From assembly GCF_023101765.2 (NCBI RefSeq), contig NC_064242.1, forward strand, positions 4,266,327-4,330,326: DNA of 64,000 nucleotides, read 5' to 3'. The stretch is from Spodoptera frugiperda. Its lineage: Eukaryota; Arthropoda; Insecta; Lepidoptera; Noctuidae. Position numbers and translations under genes: made by a program. A model generated the notes under the pieces. The model was not told where the DNA came from. It saw nothing but the letters and a program-made list of their open reading frames with translations, and made no database searches. Of this stretch, positions 40,628 to 52,984 are shown piece after piece. The stretch's first letter is position 1. Each line of letters begins with the position of its first letter.

Positions 40628-43600
40628 ATGTTAAACGGGAAGTTTTTATTGTGCCTAGTTTTAGTTGCTGGTGAGTTATACAGTGATATTTTATCTTTTT
40701 AATGGAATCATTTAAATGTTTTTACTTCTTTGTTGTTGCTTTTTAATCAAACGAATGAGGAAAAAGATGTTTTATAAAATCAGGTTTATATAAACATCAT
40801 TATTACACCTTAGATCATGCTTGAAATTAACCTATAATACTGTGTATAAGGAAAACTGTTTGAAGCTTTTAATTTAATTTGCCATAAAAGGATATAGAAA
40901 TACAGATATTATTTTAGTTAATTGTTATTCAATGATGTTATTTCATAAAAACTCGTAAACATTGTATTATTTCTTTGTTTGAATTGTGAAAGGATTTATT
41001 ATTGTCACCACTACAATACACTATGTACTCAGTCGCTTGCTTTCAAAGATCACAGTTTACAACTAAAATATCTTACATAGGTACTATATCTGTAACAAAA
41101 GCAACTCATCAACACATGTGCCTCTAAGAAATAACATAACCTGATCTAGTAAAAGCCCAAAACATTACAAAGATCTCATATTTACTATGAAGCAACACAA
41201 AGACGATTACTTGAAGTAGAATCGAGTGAAACATTAGACCGTTTGGCGGCTTGAGCCTAAGGTTATCGTAACACGCCCACCGAGGGCAGCGCACATTTAT
41301 TATTAGCTGTGAGTAATCGATCATAGGGCAGACATACGGACGACGGTGACTGCAATCACTTTACACTCACTACTGCGAAAATCATCTCAATTTCAACCAT
41401 TTATGTACTTCATTCATTCAGACTAGAATACATTTTTCACATCACATCACATCCCATATAAAGTGGTGATTGCTGACTAAAGGCACAAAGCCACACACTC
41501 CTCGCACGGAGAAGGTTTAAGCATTTATCACCACGCTTGATCAATCAATGCGGGTTGATGATTTCCAATGTATATTTAGAAATTTTTCCTCACGATTTTT
41601 TCCTTCGCCGTTTGTCAGCGGTATCTTATTATAGCCTTAGAAAGTACATATAATTCGGAAAATGTCACATTGATGCTTGTCGATGGTAGTTTTGAAAACC
41701 GCGCTCGCATGCATGAGAAGCGGGCATCTTAAACATCCGAGCCACCACGACATCTTGTCACCATCCTTATTCTTCTCAAGAACCCAGACTACATTAATTA
41801 ACAAAGAACATCAGAGAACGCTGTTTCTCGATCTCCAATCCACCCTACTCGCTTTAATCATCGCCTATCACCAGGCAGCCTATTAAGTATAAAGAAAACC
41901 CTGCCAAGCGTGTTGATTATAGGTACCACTTGTTTTGTAGAGGAGGCCCACAGTCTATAAATAGACACTTCGTAGAACATTGATTAGTAATATGACGTTA
42001 GTTTCCCATTCTGAGAATAAATGAATATCCTGCTGTTGGTCATTGCTTCGGGACTGTTTCAGAAATCGGGACTTCGTGATACATGGACTTTGAGTTTTGA
42101 CAATGTTGATTCTGAATCACTTAGTCAAAGGTTTAAGTCGACATTATTTACGTATATTTCACTTGGGGCCAGTGAAATACCAGCGCAAGGCCCTGTCTTG
42201 CACATGCTGAACTGGTCCCATTTCACATCGTCATTTTACCATTGTTTTTTTTTTAGTGTGAAATAAATATTTTTTCTTTCTTTCTCACTTGTGGCCACAG
42301 GAGAAGACCTGTCATCAAATCTGACTAAGCTTAACATGCTTTTAGATAAGGTTGTACATAAAAACAAATAAACAAATGACAACCACACATGACATAGAAG
42401 AATAACATGAGTAAAGATTGGTCAAAACAAATCTCATCATCATACCAATCAAAACCAAACTACTACATTGACACAAAAACACTAATCATCGACAAATTAT
42501 CTCTGTCATACAGCCAATTTTTTACGGCCAGTGTTTTTATAAAGGAACCACAGATTACATATATGGATAAATGATGAGTGATGACGTGATAAGATCTATC
42601 TATGTATGTGTGATAGATACTGCCTCGTTGGTCTAATGCTCACAAAAAGAACAAGAAGTTTTAAGTTCGATTCCCGGATTAGAAACAGTATTATTGGGTT
42701 TTTGTGCCCGGTATAATGTCATAGGGTCACCTCCTATTACATGAGATTCATAACATTAAATAATAAGCTGATGTTGTATATATTAACGTGACCTGGGGAT
42801 AAAAGGTGTGACGTTATTAAAAATACTATCGATCTTATCTGTGTACATATGTTTATGTGCCTGTATGTGCTACACGTATTAAACATTGCCTATCAACAAT
42901 CTTTTAATGTTTATATTTAACATTGCATTAACGTAATCATTATTTATTTCATTTAATCTGTTGCCAAAGAAAAACGTAGTCTACGCCTACGCCGTAGCAG
43001 CTACGGCGTAGCTAAAAGTGGGCCCACTACGAAATATTCAAGTTTTTTTTCTTAACGTGACAATCTGAAACAATATGCTTTATTCAAGACTATGTTTGGT
43101 CTCTTATTTTAGAACTTATCATTAAAACTCAAACAATTAACTAGCTCAAAAATGTGAGACAAGCGGCGACGGCTTTATTCTCACCTCTATACTTAATCCC
43201 ATTACAAAAACACTCTTATTACACATGTAACAAGTTACAATATTAAGCAAACATAAGGAGGTTAATAGCCTGCAGTGGACTGTAGACTACCAAGTCTGCA
43301 TCATCATGTATCCACATGTCCGGGTCATATTCCTCCGGTTGTAAATCGTCAGCATAATATGACATCAGGCTTATCTCAAGGCACAAGCCACCAGATAGCC
43401 TGCAATATAGTAATTGTAAAGTCTAAGTCAATGAACTAGTGCACACGTGATCGAATCTTAACTTGAAACTATCTGTCATGTGACAGATTTTAACTGAAGA
43501 CCAGGAAATAAAGCATTATTTTAAACATAATGAAGAATATTATTATTAATTTGTTTGATTTTAAAATATACATATAGTTTATTAGTCAAAAACATTGAGA

Positions 43601-46600
43601 TATCAGACACACGTGCTACTAAGTTAGATTAATAAAAATAACTATTCTAACTTTAATAATTACAACAAACAATTTCTTATTTTTTCTAGCCTACAGGAAG
43701 TTATATGTACTATATAGGACTTCAATGCAGTCACATTCTTTAAATGTGACTTGCCCCCATTGACATTTATACGTTGAAAGAAATAATAAATATTTCAATT
43801 AGATGTGTTAAAATCAAATACAGTCGCCTCTTGTTAATTCGACACTGGAAGGACTCTTAAAATATTTCGAATTAGTGAATGATCGAAATATCAATAATCC
43901 GAAATTTTAAATTTATCTCTGTCAAAATGTCGCAACTGTTTTAAAAAGTCACGTAGTTGATTACGTAGAATTATTTTCTTCGTTCGAATTACCAAGTGTT
44001 TCAAAATTAGAAGAGATTTTCTAGAGACCTCTTCATAACTTGGAATTATAGAGAGACGTTCGAATTATCGATAGTTTGATATAACGATAGTCGACTGTAG
44101 TTGCAATGCATAGCTATTCGTACGTATTTGTCTACCAGGAAGTCTTAAAGCAGCTTGAGATTTTTTACTAGCTATCCACCCACGACTTTGTCGTATATTA
44201 TATACATTCATACATACAACATACATGTCGTGAAGTTTCTGTCTAATCTAGTTAACCACAGATATTGGAAAGCCAAATTATACAATTCTGGTCTGGAGGG
44301 TGCTTCAGTAGTCATTATGAAGATAATCTTATATACAGTTAAAGAATTTGTTTGTTTATTTGATCGCGCTAATCTCCTGAACTACTATTCCGATTCGAAT
44401 AATTATTTTTATGTTACACGTTAGTTAATGCTAGTTAAACATAAAACCTCCTTCATATAAAATAAATAAAATACTTTTATAATTCTTTAAAATTAAATTA
44501 TTTTCAAACTTAACATTAATATAGTTTTAAAGGAAAATAACGTTTAGGTACTTAAGATATATTTCTCATAAAAATTAACGTAAACTCGTAATTCAATAAA
44601 TAATACATAATTATTATATACAGTGTTATATACATTATCAATGGCATAGTATATAACATTTGTATTAATACATCCGTTAACCCAGTTGATTGCACCACAA
44701 TGCATTATTAATATACTAATTAAATATTAATTTGGACGCGATTTACTCAAATATATCGTTTCTAATGTAGGTAAACTAGTTCTAACCGGATTTTGTCATT
44801 ACTATCGATTAACTTGTTGATGTCATAAACCCTTTTTTCTAAAAATATGGGGTAAATATGTAAATTCTATTTACCTAGGGTAAATAGAGGTATATGACTT
44901 TTACTTCTTAAAAATATCACACTATACTATACTTAATGATACACATTATAAATTAGTTAAATAGTTTTTTTGTTCGGATGTTTGAATGTTTGGATATTTG
45001 TCCGTCAATCACGCTGAAACTATTGGACGGACTGACTTGAGTGATAGGATGCTATTTATCACACGGGAACTAGAAGCTATTTTAAAAATAAAACTGTAAA
45101 TGAAAAATAGGATCAAAATACCGTTGTTTTTAGGACAAAGTTACATAGTATCTACTTAATATCTACTTTGACGTCATAGTTAATGTAAAACCCCATATTT
45201 AATACTTACTAGTGACTACAACTACATCATTAAACGATCCATAAAATAAACCACACACATATAGCAAAAACCTCAACAACACATACATACAAGTTACTAT
45301 AGCCTGGGAAATTCAACATACGACAATCAACACAGAGATTAGTCACATACCTAATTATTTAACGCGTAGTACAACCGGTGAGTCACTGAGGAAGTGACCC
45401 TTATCTTGATATTACCCTTTCTGGAAACCAAACCGACATAGTATGATAAAAAAATCATAGTCATTACTCCATCCTGGGTCACTACGCAGTTAATAGTGAA
45501 GCTTCATTCGATATTATGCAATTGTTTTATCTACAATGCTATGGATCGCTTTGGATTTTTACCCGACTGCCACAAAGAGGGTTGTGTTTTCAGTGTCTGT
45601 ATTTGTATGCTACGACTTGATGGAATTAAACGTGTTAGGTATCGTTGAATTCATCTTGATAGCGCCAATTGGTAACACCAAGTAAAAAAAATCTAGATAT
45701 TAAAGTATACCTAAATCTCACAACAAGCTTTTAGATGATTTGAATTCAGCTAAGCATTTATTATCATGCAAACTAAGCGGGTATCTATACAAAGTTTAAG
45801 CTCAATTGATTAAAGATATCTGCTTCAAAACTCTGTTGCAAGACACATACATACAATCATTAACTATAAGGTAAACAAACTAAATGGGATTCATACAATG
45901 GTTACTTAGTAATTGTTTTCGGATCAATATCGTTACTAAGGAATAATTAAAGTATTCATTAAATTTCTCTAAGTACGGCAGTGAGAGTCATAATTTGTTA
46001 AACACTTCATCCTGGGTCACTGCGCAGTTGACAGTGTGAAGCATCATTGGATGTTATGCAATTGTTTTATCTACAATGCTACGGATCGCTTCGGATTTCT
46101 GATAACTTTTTAATGGACTGTTGGATTGGGCGTGGAGGAAGGTCGTACGATGTTTATGTAGCCATTGGGCAATGTAAGGTCATAGGGAATAGATAAGGAT
46201 ATTTTGGTAATAAAGTGAAATTACGTATCATTTCACAGTATGAACGAAGTATAAGATACCCTTTTGTATGTATTTTAATCGGCTTCTTTCTGACGGGGGA
46301 AAATCACCAATGACTTCTCCCGCCTTGAGCGAGGTGGGAAGGAGTGTCAGACTCTTACTGTCTACAAACCACCCTGTTCCTCCTCTTGCTTTTCAAGGCG
46401 GAGCCCCGGTAAAGTAAATCCGCTAGGTAGTCCGCAGCTCCGGATCAGGCATCAGCCCTACTAGACCCCATCTGTAGTGGTCTGATGGCTCTTTGAGGCG
46501 CGCGTAGAACGCGACGTTACAAATGTAATAAGATTTTATAAAATAATTTAACTATGAAACTATACGTTGACTTTAAATCAGAATGCAGTCAATATCGAGT

Positions 46601-49057
46601 ATAATTATGTATAACTAGATACGTGCAATAAAAATTGTGGCAAGTTACATCAATTTCAATAAAGTGAGCACATGTGATCAACTTTCATTGTAATACCTGC
46701 CTTACAATAAATAATAATGTAACAAAAGTGGCCATGGAATATTTCCTTCACTTCATTTAATGGAAACCTTAACCTCTTATCAAGGTCAACGATGCCCGCT
46801 AGTGAATACAATGATAAATTACAGTTTTACAAATAAATATAGAAAAAATGTAAACAACAATTTGATCAAACACATTACACAACGCCTATGCGTCGAGCAA
46901 TAAAAACCATTTTATCATGATCCCGCTTTATACCGTATGGGAAAATCTCATATGACTTAATTTAAACCACATAACTATGTATTTTTTTTCAATAACAAAC
47001 AAAGCATTTTTTCTTTATGAGTTGTAACATTCCTAGACAACCTACAACATTACAGCTCTTCTATGGTCAAAGTACATGGAGCTGTTCATACAGAATTTAA
47101 TACTTGATTAATTTAATTATCTCTTAAGTTGAAATATTTTGTTGTATTATAATATTATACTTCTGTGGACTAGTAATACTTGTAGTTCCATTTAAGTCAT
47201 ATGAGTGATCTTCATACTGTATGATCTTTCCGCACATTCAATGTTCATTTTATATTGGTTTTGCATAGTTTGATATGCATCTCTGTGTACTAATAAGTAT
47301 AGATTAGTTCAAAGCACTTTTCATTGCAATTAAAAGATAAAGACTAATGCTAAGTCATTTCCAATTGACCTATACACTAGACCAAAGTTTAGAACGTAAT
47401 AACTCGTAACTCTAAACAATGATTAAAGTGCAATGTGCAAACATATACAAAGTAATCTTTGTATAGTTCCCGGCACAAACTATAGTAATATTTTGTCGTG
47501 GTCAGGGGAAGTTCGCTCTTTTTATTTCTCATTCGGTATTTGCCCTTCATTTAGTTTTAATAATGTATATTTAGAAGAAAGTACGTGACATAAGACTAAG
47601 AATGAAGGAGTTGGTGTTGATTGTTAAATAAATTAGAAAAAGACGATGTGCGAACTTCATCTCCATCGTGACAAAATAATGCCGGAGTTTGACGGGTATT
47701 ATACGATAATAACTATTTCTAAGACTCTTGTGATTCCACTAAGTGTCCAGGAAACAGTTGTTTAACAAATAAGCGACATTCCTAAGCATGTTTGTCCATC
47801 AAATACGAGTCAATGAGAAGGGGCGTGTGCACTATGCATTACAAACAATGTTTACATATTGTACGGAGCCGATAGGACATCACAAATGCGTAATATGAGG
47901 ATGAGATCACAGGAAAAGTTTAGGAAAATAAATAACACTGATTAGATTGAGAGGTCAAATGAAATGTCAAACATTAATCAAGAACAACTGTTGAAAAACA
48001 ATAATGGAATAAAACAAGAAACAATTAAGCTACGTTTATGTCCCCATTAATTTTATTATCATCGGTTAAGCAGTTATCGCGAATGAGTTGAGCGGCGCGC
48101 GCGCTTTGTTTTGATGGAGATTTGCGTTTGTTTGGTTGCAGGTCAAATTATGTCATAGTTTTATTTAGTCATTGTTTATGTCTCCGTTGTTTAACGTTTG
48201 TCTTTTACCGTTATGTATTGATTATTTTCTTATCTTTTTAATTCAAATCCTGTTTTTATTAAAACAATAATACTGTCAGTATTCATATTGATTCAAATCA
48301 ACTTTTATTTACATAATTATTTAACTCTAATTAAAAATAGATATACTCAATTTCAATCCATTCTCCTTATAAGAGTTGAACTTCTTTTTACCAACTTATG
48401 ATATACCAGACACTTATCCGAAATTCCTCATCTTTCCAGCATGGAACGAAGTACAACCAGCCAGCGTCCCGTTCCTGCCATCCCGCATCGGTGACGCCAA
48501 TGACATCGGGGAGGCTGCTGACATGAGGGCGCCGGCTGAGCTGATGAGGGCACGAGTGAGGGAGGGCGTCCCTCCTCCTCTCTGTGCCGGCAGATGTGCG
48601 TCACCACCAGCAGGACCAGTGTGTGCTTTCGATGCTACGGGAACTGCTCGGACGTTTGAAACCTTGTGCGAATTAGAAGAGGTCTCATGTCGCGAGAGCA
48701 CGTGTAAGTTACCGTTTTTACAACTCTTAGTAATTATGTTTAATGAATTTTTGAATTCTCTTTATCTTTCCTAAACAACTATAATGTCAACTGGTGTCAC
48801 GAGACTGGTTAGGTCAATTTTGGTAACACATTTTTTGTAAATATAAGATAGTGGATCTGTAACTAGACAAGCTGAAACCTCCTAAAAATCAATGCTAATT
48901 GTAAAAATATTACTTCTCCTAGAATCGGATAAAACTGATAGATCAACGTAGTATTCCTTGTACAACGCTAACATCACATAATACTTTTAACATCTAAATT
49001 ATGACCGCCATTTTTCTCATTCCAGATTACGCGATCACGGGTCTCGGAGAATGCTGA
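40628..49057 (+). CDS. Kazal-3: secreted single-Kazal protein (3 exons, 112 aa)
   Basis: Predicted secreted protease inhibitor. Plus-strand exons: 40628-40670, 48440-48703 and 49026-49057. All are GT-AG with matching phase 1, and the sum is 113 codons including TGA. Residues 1-15 (MLNGKFLLCLVLVAA) are the signal peptide, followed by an Arg/Ala-rich, acidic linker. The Kazal domain starts PPPLCAGRCASPPAGPVCAF and continues through TFETLCELEEVSC; the sixth cysteine (GLGEC) is the last residue before the stop. The spacing is Kazal-like but the usual GSDG.TY.N block is diverged, so inhibitory activity is uncertain. The 7.8-kb first intron rests on splice phase and signal-peptide continuity, as in the three neighbours. 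It is the only plus-strand member. AATAAA candidates lie at 49292 and 49321. Confidence 0.8.
41462..41760 (-). mobile_element. tRNA-derived SINE, minus strand, copy 1
   Basis: Shared with 50405-50670: CAATGCGxGTTxxTGATTTC, TTCGCCGTTTGxCAG, AGAAAGTACA, TCGGAAAAxGTCACATTG and, at the right end, CCGxGxCACCACGA, the inverted tRNA-like head. Confidence 0.6.
42622..42760 (+). mobile_element. tRNA-derived SINE, plus strand
   Basis: TGCCTCGTTGGTCTAATGCTC resembles an A box and AAGTTCGATTCCCGG is a good B box. They are followed by TTTTTGTGCCCGGTATAATG and a CACCTCCTATTACATGAGAT tail. Confidence 0.6.
43821..44097. mobile_element. pogo/Tigger-like MITE (277 bp)
   Basis: The left end CAGTCGCCTCTTGTTAATTC and the right end ATAACGATAGTCGACTG are inverted termini starting CAGTCG, flanked by TA on both sides (43819-43820 and 44098-44099). 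This fits the pogo/Tigger branch of Tc1/mariner. There is no transposase. Confidence 0.75.
44168..44425. mobile_element. Helitron ends: 3' end on minus at 44168 and a 5'-type segment on plus
   Basis: The minus strand shows the perfect hairpin ACGACAAAGTCGT, then GGGTGGATAG and CTAG|T at 44168, a Helitron 3' terminus. On the plus strand 44335-44420 (GAATTTGTTTGTTTATTTGA, then GCGCTAATCTCCTGAACTAC) resembles a Helitron 5' region. These are probably remnants of two elements. Confidence 0.5.
44972..45080 (+). mobile_element. Helitron-like fragment related to 35470-35642
   Basis: GTTCGGATGTTTGAATG, then GTCAATCACGCTGAAACTAT, GAGTGATAGGATGCTATTTA and ACGGGAACTAGAAGCT, is the same family in the opposite orientation, 3'-degenerate. 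Confidence 0.5.
45464..46103 (+). repeat. Pair of 97-base direct repeats
   Basis: 45464-45560 and 46007-46103 share CATCCTGGGTCACTxCGCAG, TATGCAATTGTTTTATCTAC and AATGCTAxGGATCGCTTxGG. They are separated by 446 bases inside Kazal-3 intron 1. Confidence 0.7.
46297..46514 (+). mobile_element. Noctuid-type SINE-like repeat, longest copy
   Basis: Runs from GGGGGAAAATCACCAATGAC through AGGAGTGTCAGACTCTTACT, CGGAGCCCCGGTAAAG, CCGCAGCTCCGGATCAGGCA and TAGTGGTCTGATGGCTCTTT to GGCGCGCGTAGAACGCGACG. Partial copies lie at 34849, 39566, 58972 and 61078. Confidence 0.65.
46931..47198 (+). repeat. Dispersed repeat, copy 2 (partner at 26707-27068)
   Basis: Collinear with 26707-27068: ATACCGTATGGG, CCTACAACATTACAGCTCTT, CAGAATTTAATACTTGATTA and CTTCTGTGGACTAGTA. 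Confidence 0.6.
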
Positions 49058-49214
49058 TGCGGCGCCAGAACACGCAAAGTGCATTGGTTCTCACATAAGT
49101 GTAAGCATTACGTACCGCACAGCCTGAGGACGGTCGCTATATTAATGTTCAACTATATGTATTACTATTTAGTGTCAAATTAGCACAGCATCTGTCTCAT
49201 AACAGTAGTCAAAA

Positions 49215-49306
49215 TGACGTCACAATTTCTTCCTCATCACGCTTAAAATATTTCTTCATTTAAATCGATATCGGCAAATGCTTGCTACCAAAATAAAGTG
49301 ACGTCA
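49215..49306. promoter_or_regulatory. Two palindromic TGACGTCA (CRE-like) sites
   Basis: TGACGTCA occurs at 49215-49222 and 49299-49306, upstream of the candidate exon at 49415 and downstream of the Kazal-3 stop. The motif is the consensus CREB/ATF site; use here is inferred only from position. Confidence 0.35.
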
Positions 49307-49414
49307 ACATTGACCTCAATAATAAATTGAAAAGGTCTTAAATGTCACAGTGTCATCCGAATAAGCCAGAAATTGACAACTCAAATGTCAGCTGTCATGC
49401 GTCCCATTTTCAAG

Positions 49415-49471
49415 ATGGCTGCCGTTGTTCGTGGCGCGAAATATTTGCATTATCGTACTGTTTTGAGTTGG
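49415..49471 (+). CDS. Weak candidate first exon of an unidentified plus-strand gene
   Basis: CAAGATGGCTGCC gives a good start context for 19 codons beginning MAAVVRGAKYLHYRTVLSW, with a possible donor TGG|GTAAAC. The basic, hydrophobic N-terminus could be a mitochondrial presequence (inference). The upstream 80 bases carry several TGTCA/TGACA motifs, common before lepidopteran housekeeping genes in my experience, and two CRE-like sites. I could not find a downstream exon, the donor is not strong, and the family is unrecognised. Confidence 0.2.
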
Positions 49472-49564
49472 GTAAACTGTGATGGTAGTCAGAGATATAT
49501 TTAGTATGTACCTGTTTTGATCTAAAAATCTAATGTATGTATAAAGAACGCTTAATTAATTATT

Positions 49565-49712
49565 ATATTATCGGTTTACTCACATAACTGTTTGACGAGG
49601 ACTCGACCAGTTTCAAGCTATGCTAGAAGCTCATATTCATAACCAGCATTCCGCGACATACGACGCGGCGATTGTCGCGCTGCTACTGAGTAATGAGTAA
49701 GCCGATAACATA
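49565..49712. mobile_element. Foldback element with TTATCGG termini
   Basis: The left end TTATCGGTTTACTCACATAA and the right end TGAGTAATGAGTAAGCCGATAA are inverted. Related in the TTTACTCAC segment to 15515-15928. Confidence 0.55.
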
Positions 49713-50404
49713 ATAGTTAATTTAGTATGTCTCACGAAAGTTATAATATTCTTATTATAAACGCTTAAGCTCAAAATCGCTAATTAAGCTAGGATGTACT
49801 TACAATATTGTATCGAAGTTTATATTCTGAACCCTTTTTGGTTTACAAATTTGTGGATTGCATATATCTGATTGATTTTAATGAACTACCCATTATTAAT
49901 AGCAATATGTGACGTGGTAATATAAGGTATTCAGGTAATATAATGCTTACGCTCTAAAAAATACTGTTCTTGTAATAACGTATGATAATTTAGTCTAATT
50001 TGCCTGCATATGTTGGTATGATATCTTTGATGGCCAAAGCTTTAAAAGCAGGATTTCTAGATTTTTAACCAAGATAATGAACATTGCTTTATGTATATGC
50101 TGATGAAAATTGATAATATTATTTGTTATATTTGGTTTAATCTCTGTGGTAGATTTAAAGGGCAGTAGCACACTTCGAAAAACTAATTCGATAAAAAGAT
50201 CAAGGACACAATTTCACAAGAGGTTGTCTTGTGAAGTTTTCCTGCTGCAGTATATTTTGATTTAGAATTAGAATTATTTTTATGTACCTACTAGCTTTCT
50301 TAGCGTTGCGTTGCTTCGATGTTTTAACCACGGTCAAATAACAAAATGTAACCTATATCACTTCTCTCCAGCTCTATAAAAAAATCTGACCAGAACAACA
50401 CTTC

Positions 50405-50670
50405 GTAGCGACGTGAAAGAAAGTTGCTGCTGGCCAAAGGCCTTCTCGGAAAAGATTGAAGCATTAAAACTGTGCTTGCTCAATGCGAGTTAGTGATTTC
50501 AAACTCATAATTAGAAACATAAGTCCAGGTTTCTTCGCCGTTTGCCAGTGGTTTCTAAAAAATCTCAGAAAGTACAGATAAATCGGAAAAAGTCACATTG
50601 GTATTTCCATTGGTAGGTTTTGAACCCGCACTATCATGCTTAAACCTCCGGGTCACCACGATATTTTCAA
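50405..50670 (-). mobile_element. tRNA-derived SINE, minus strand, copy 2
   Basis: Collinear with 41462-41760. On the minus strand the tRNA-like head TCGTGGTGACCCGGAGGTTT and a B box GTGCGGGTTCAAAACC are visible. Confidence 0.6.
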
Positions 50671-52576
50671 ATACTCTTTCAAATTGATGATATTAAGGAT
50701 TATTGTGCAATATTCTAAAATATACGAGTGATCTGTAAAAGCATTGTAATTTACAATTTGAAAGGACATCAAACCAACAAATATTTTTGGAGATATATGT
50801 TCGATACTTTTAAATATTAGCACTAAGACTTTGGTCGAAAAGTTCCTACAAATTCCAAATTTTAATCTTAATACCTTAAGAAAATTAGTGTGTAAGTAGT
50901 TTTAAAATTAATGCCAAAGTCATGTTCAAATAAAATAAAATACTCTAGTAATGTTTGTATTTGTAAGGTTACTGTGTAAGTCAATATTTTTTTTATTTAT
51001 TTTGTACAAAGTACGGATCTTCATGACTGTTTATAGACTGGCCAGTGCCAGTTGCAACAATGTCATCATAGACAAAATTTAGCTTCAATAAAGATTTTAC
51101 AATGTACAGAATTTGATTTTTATTTATTGTTATATTTTACTATACATGCTTTCATGAAACCCATTCTCATGTGCACCGACAGCAGGGTGGGTGTAAGAGG
51201 GCGCACTTACAACGCCGTTAGGAGAAAAACCAATAAAATGCTTATTTTTTTCTAATCTTCTAATCCTTGTATATAAGAGAGAGGTCCACAACCCCTGTGA
51301 AGACATATATGCTGATTGATGAAGGATGCAGAGACATCGGGTGAAATGGCCTTCTTTAAAAAACTCAACACTAAAAGATTAATGTCGTTTAGGTTTGGGT
51401 TAGGGCTGAACTTTTTAAACCTAGCTTAATCTAACCCAACATTCGGGAATCATACATAATAGTGTGGTAATGAAGTCACGGATCGGATAAAATATTATTG
51501 GAATATTTTCAATTATTCAAAAACTCATTCATTTAATTATTCAATAGCTCAGAGTCTGAATTTGTGTCCAGTATAAAGCAATAAGCTCACCCTCTATATC
51601 ACAGATGAAAAGTTGAGCTCGACGTGACACTATTTTCGAAATATCAAATAACAGAATTTTACCATAAAAACGTGACTGATTCGTTCTACTATACGTGTAT
51701 AGGCGACAAGCAGTCTATGTCACGACATGTAGGCCACGCCCGCCCTCATGACCTCAGATCTAGGTAATGTCAGAAGTGAAGTAAATACCCGATAATCCGG
51801 GATAACAAACATAGTGCGCTATCTAGCTGATATCATTTGTTTATATCTTTGGTACGCGTTGTATCATGTGACCGTATTGCGTTGATAGTTGCATACGTTT
51901 GCATTTTTGTGGAGTAATTACATTAGTAAGACTATAATCATTATTTACTATCATCTTCATAAGACAGTAGCAATCAACCCTAAGGCGTCCACTTAGGTTT
52001 TTATCTAATTCGTTTGTGAGATCCCCAATGACTTCAAAATCAGTTGGTTGGAGGGCTCATGCATTCAACGGTTTTCTGCAATCTTTACTAACCTGGAACA
52101 CGATTTCTTACTGAGTCTCTTAAAAAAACTCAAAGTCACCAAACTCTGAGATAAAAATGGGTTATGTTCCGTATTTTATTGCAAGATTGAACACACACAA
52201 TATTGTAATTCACTCCGAAATTAACAAAGCAATCAAACTCTTCCTGACCTAATTGTAAAAGAAAACACATATTTAACAGGAGCTTACAACCAACTAGACA
52301 GTTTAAACAACTAAAGAAAGGAAAATTCAGGACAGAGCTGTTCCAAGAGTATATTACAAAGGAGGTAGCGTTAAGCTGAAGAAAGTACTTTACACCTTTG
52401 TGTTATCAAAGATGTTCCACAAGAAAAGGAAATGAGGACGAAAGGAAATAGGACAGCGTTTTTTGAAGAACTCGTCATTACTACACATATATTATTTTTT
52501 AAATTGTAGTGGTTTTCAGTAATTTGTTATTACTAGGTACGTGAGTGAGTTAGTAAACAAACATTTTAATGTCTAA

Positions 52577-52690
52577 CCCCCAAAAGGCTGGCAACGCACT
52601 TGTAACGCTTCTGGTGTTTCTGGGATGATCGACAGGCGGTGGCTATTGCTTACCATCAGGTGATTCGTTTGTTCGTGTGCCGGCTTAAAA
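52577..52690 (+). mobile_element. LINE 3' tail fragment
   Basis: AAAGGCTGGCAACGCACTTG, TTCTGGTGTTTCTGGGATG and GCTTACCATCAGGTGATTCG form the fullest of three copies of this tail in the window. Confidence 0.65.
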
Positions 52691-52984
52691 ATATGTCAGA
52701 TATGAGCCTTCCCTTTATATACAGTGTCAGAGGTTTCCCTTACAAATAAAACAATGAATAATTAATTAAACTTACATAGTTTTAATAATATAATACGTAC
52801 TAAATACGCCAATTACAAAAGTAAAACACACATTAGATCTGAGAGTACACAGCTAAACGCTTATTTTAATCACAGCTTCTTTGATGTTAGTCGATAAGCA
52901 AAGACAATTACAAACAAATATATATTTTTAATAAAATGCAGTCATGGAAAGCGGTTGACATCCTCCTCAGGTTTCATCTCTGGT

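Larger units (their letters stand above)
40671..48439 (+). other. Intron 1 of Kazal-3
   Basis: A 7.8-kb intron packed with repeats: SINE pieces, a pogo-like MITE, Helitron ends, a 97-base duplicated segment (45464-45560 and 46007-46103), a full SINE-like repeat and the second copy of the 26.7-kb repeat. No additional exon is convincing. Confidence 0.55.
49472..52984. other. Intergenic region between the candidate exon and the 3' end of Kazal-4
   Basis: Contains a foldback-element relative (49565-49712), a Helitron-like 3' end on the minus strand (CTAG at 50291), a minus-strand SINE (50405-50670), a SINE tail near 51535-51600 and a LINE tail (52577-52690). No reliable gene seen. Confidence 0.5.

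Noticed and set aside
42021..42266. Plus-strand open frame starting MNILLLVIASGLF
   Set aside because: It looks like a signal peptide at first, but the body is repeat-like and ends in T-rich sequence, with no splice structure or recognisable domain.
42622..42700. Functional tRNA gene
   Set aside because: A- and B-box-like sequences are present, but no cloverleaf can be folded and the downstream sequence matches SINE tails elsewhere in the window.
51052..51255. Possible exon encoding GVRGRTYNAVRRKTNK
   Set aside because: No convincing acceptor/donor pair, no partner exon, and the rest of the frame is AT-rich.
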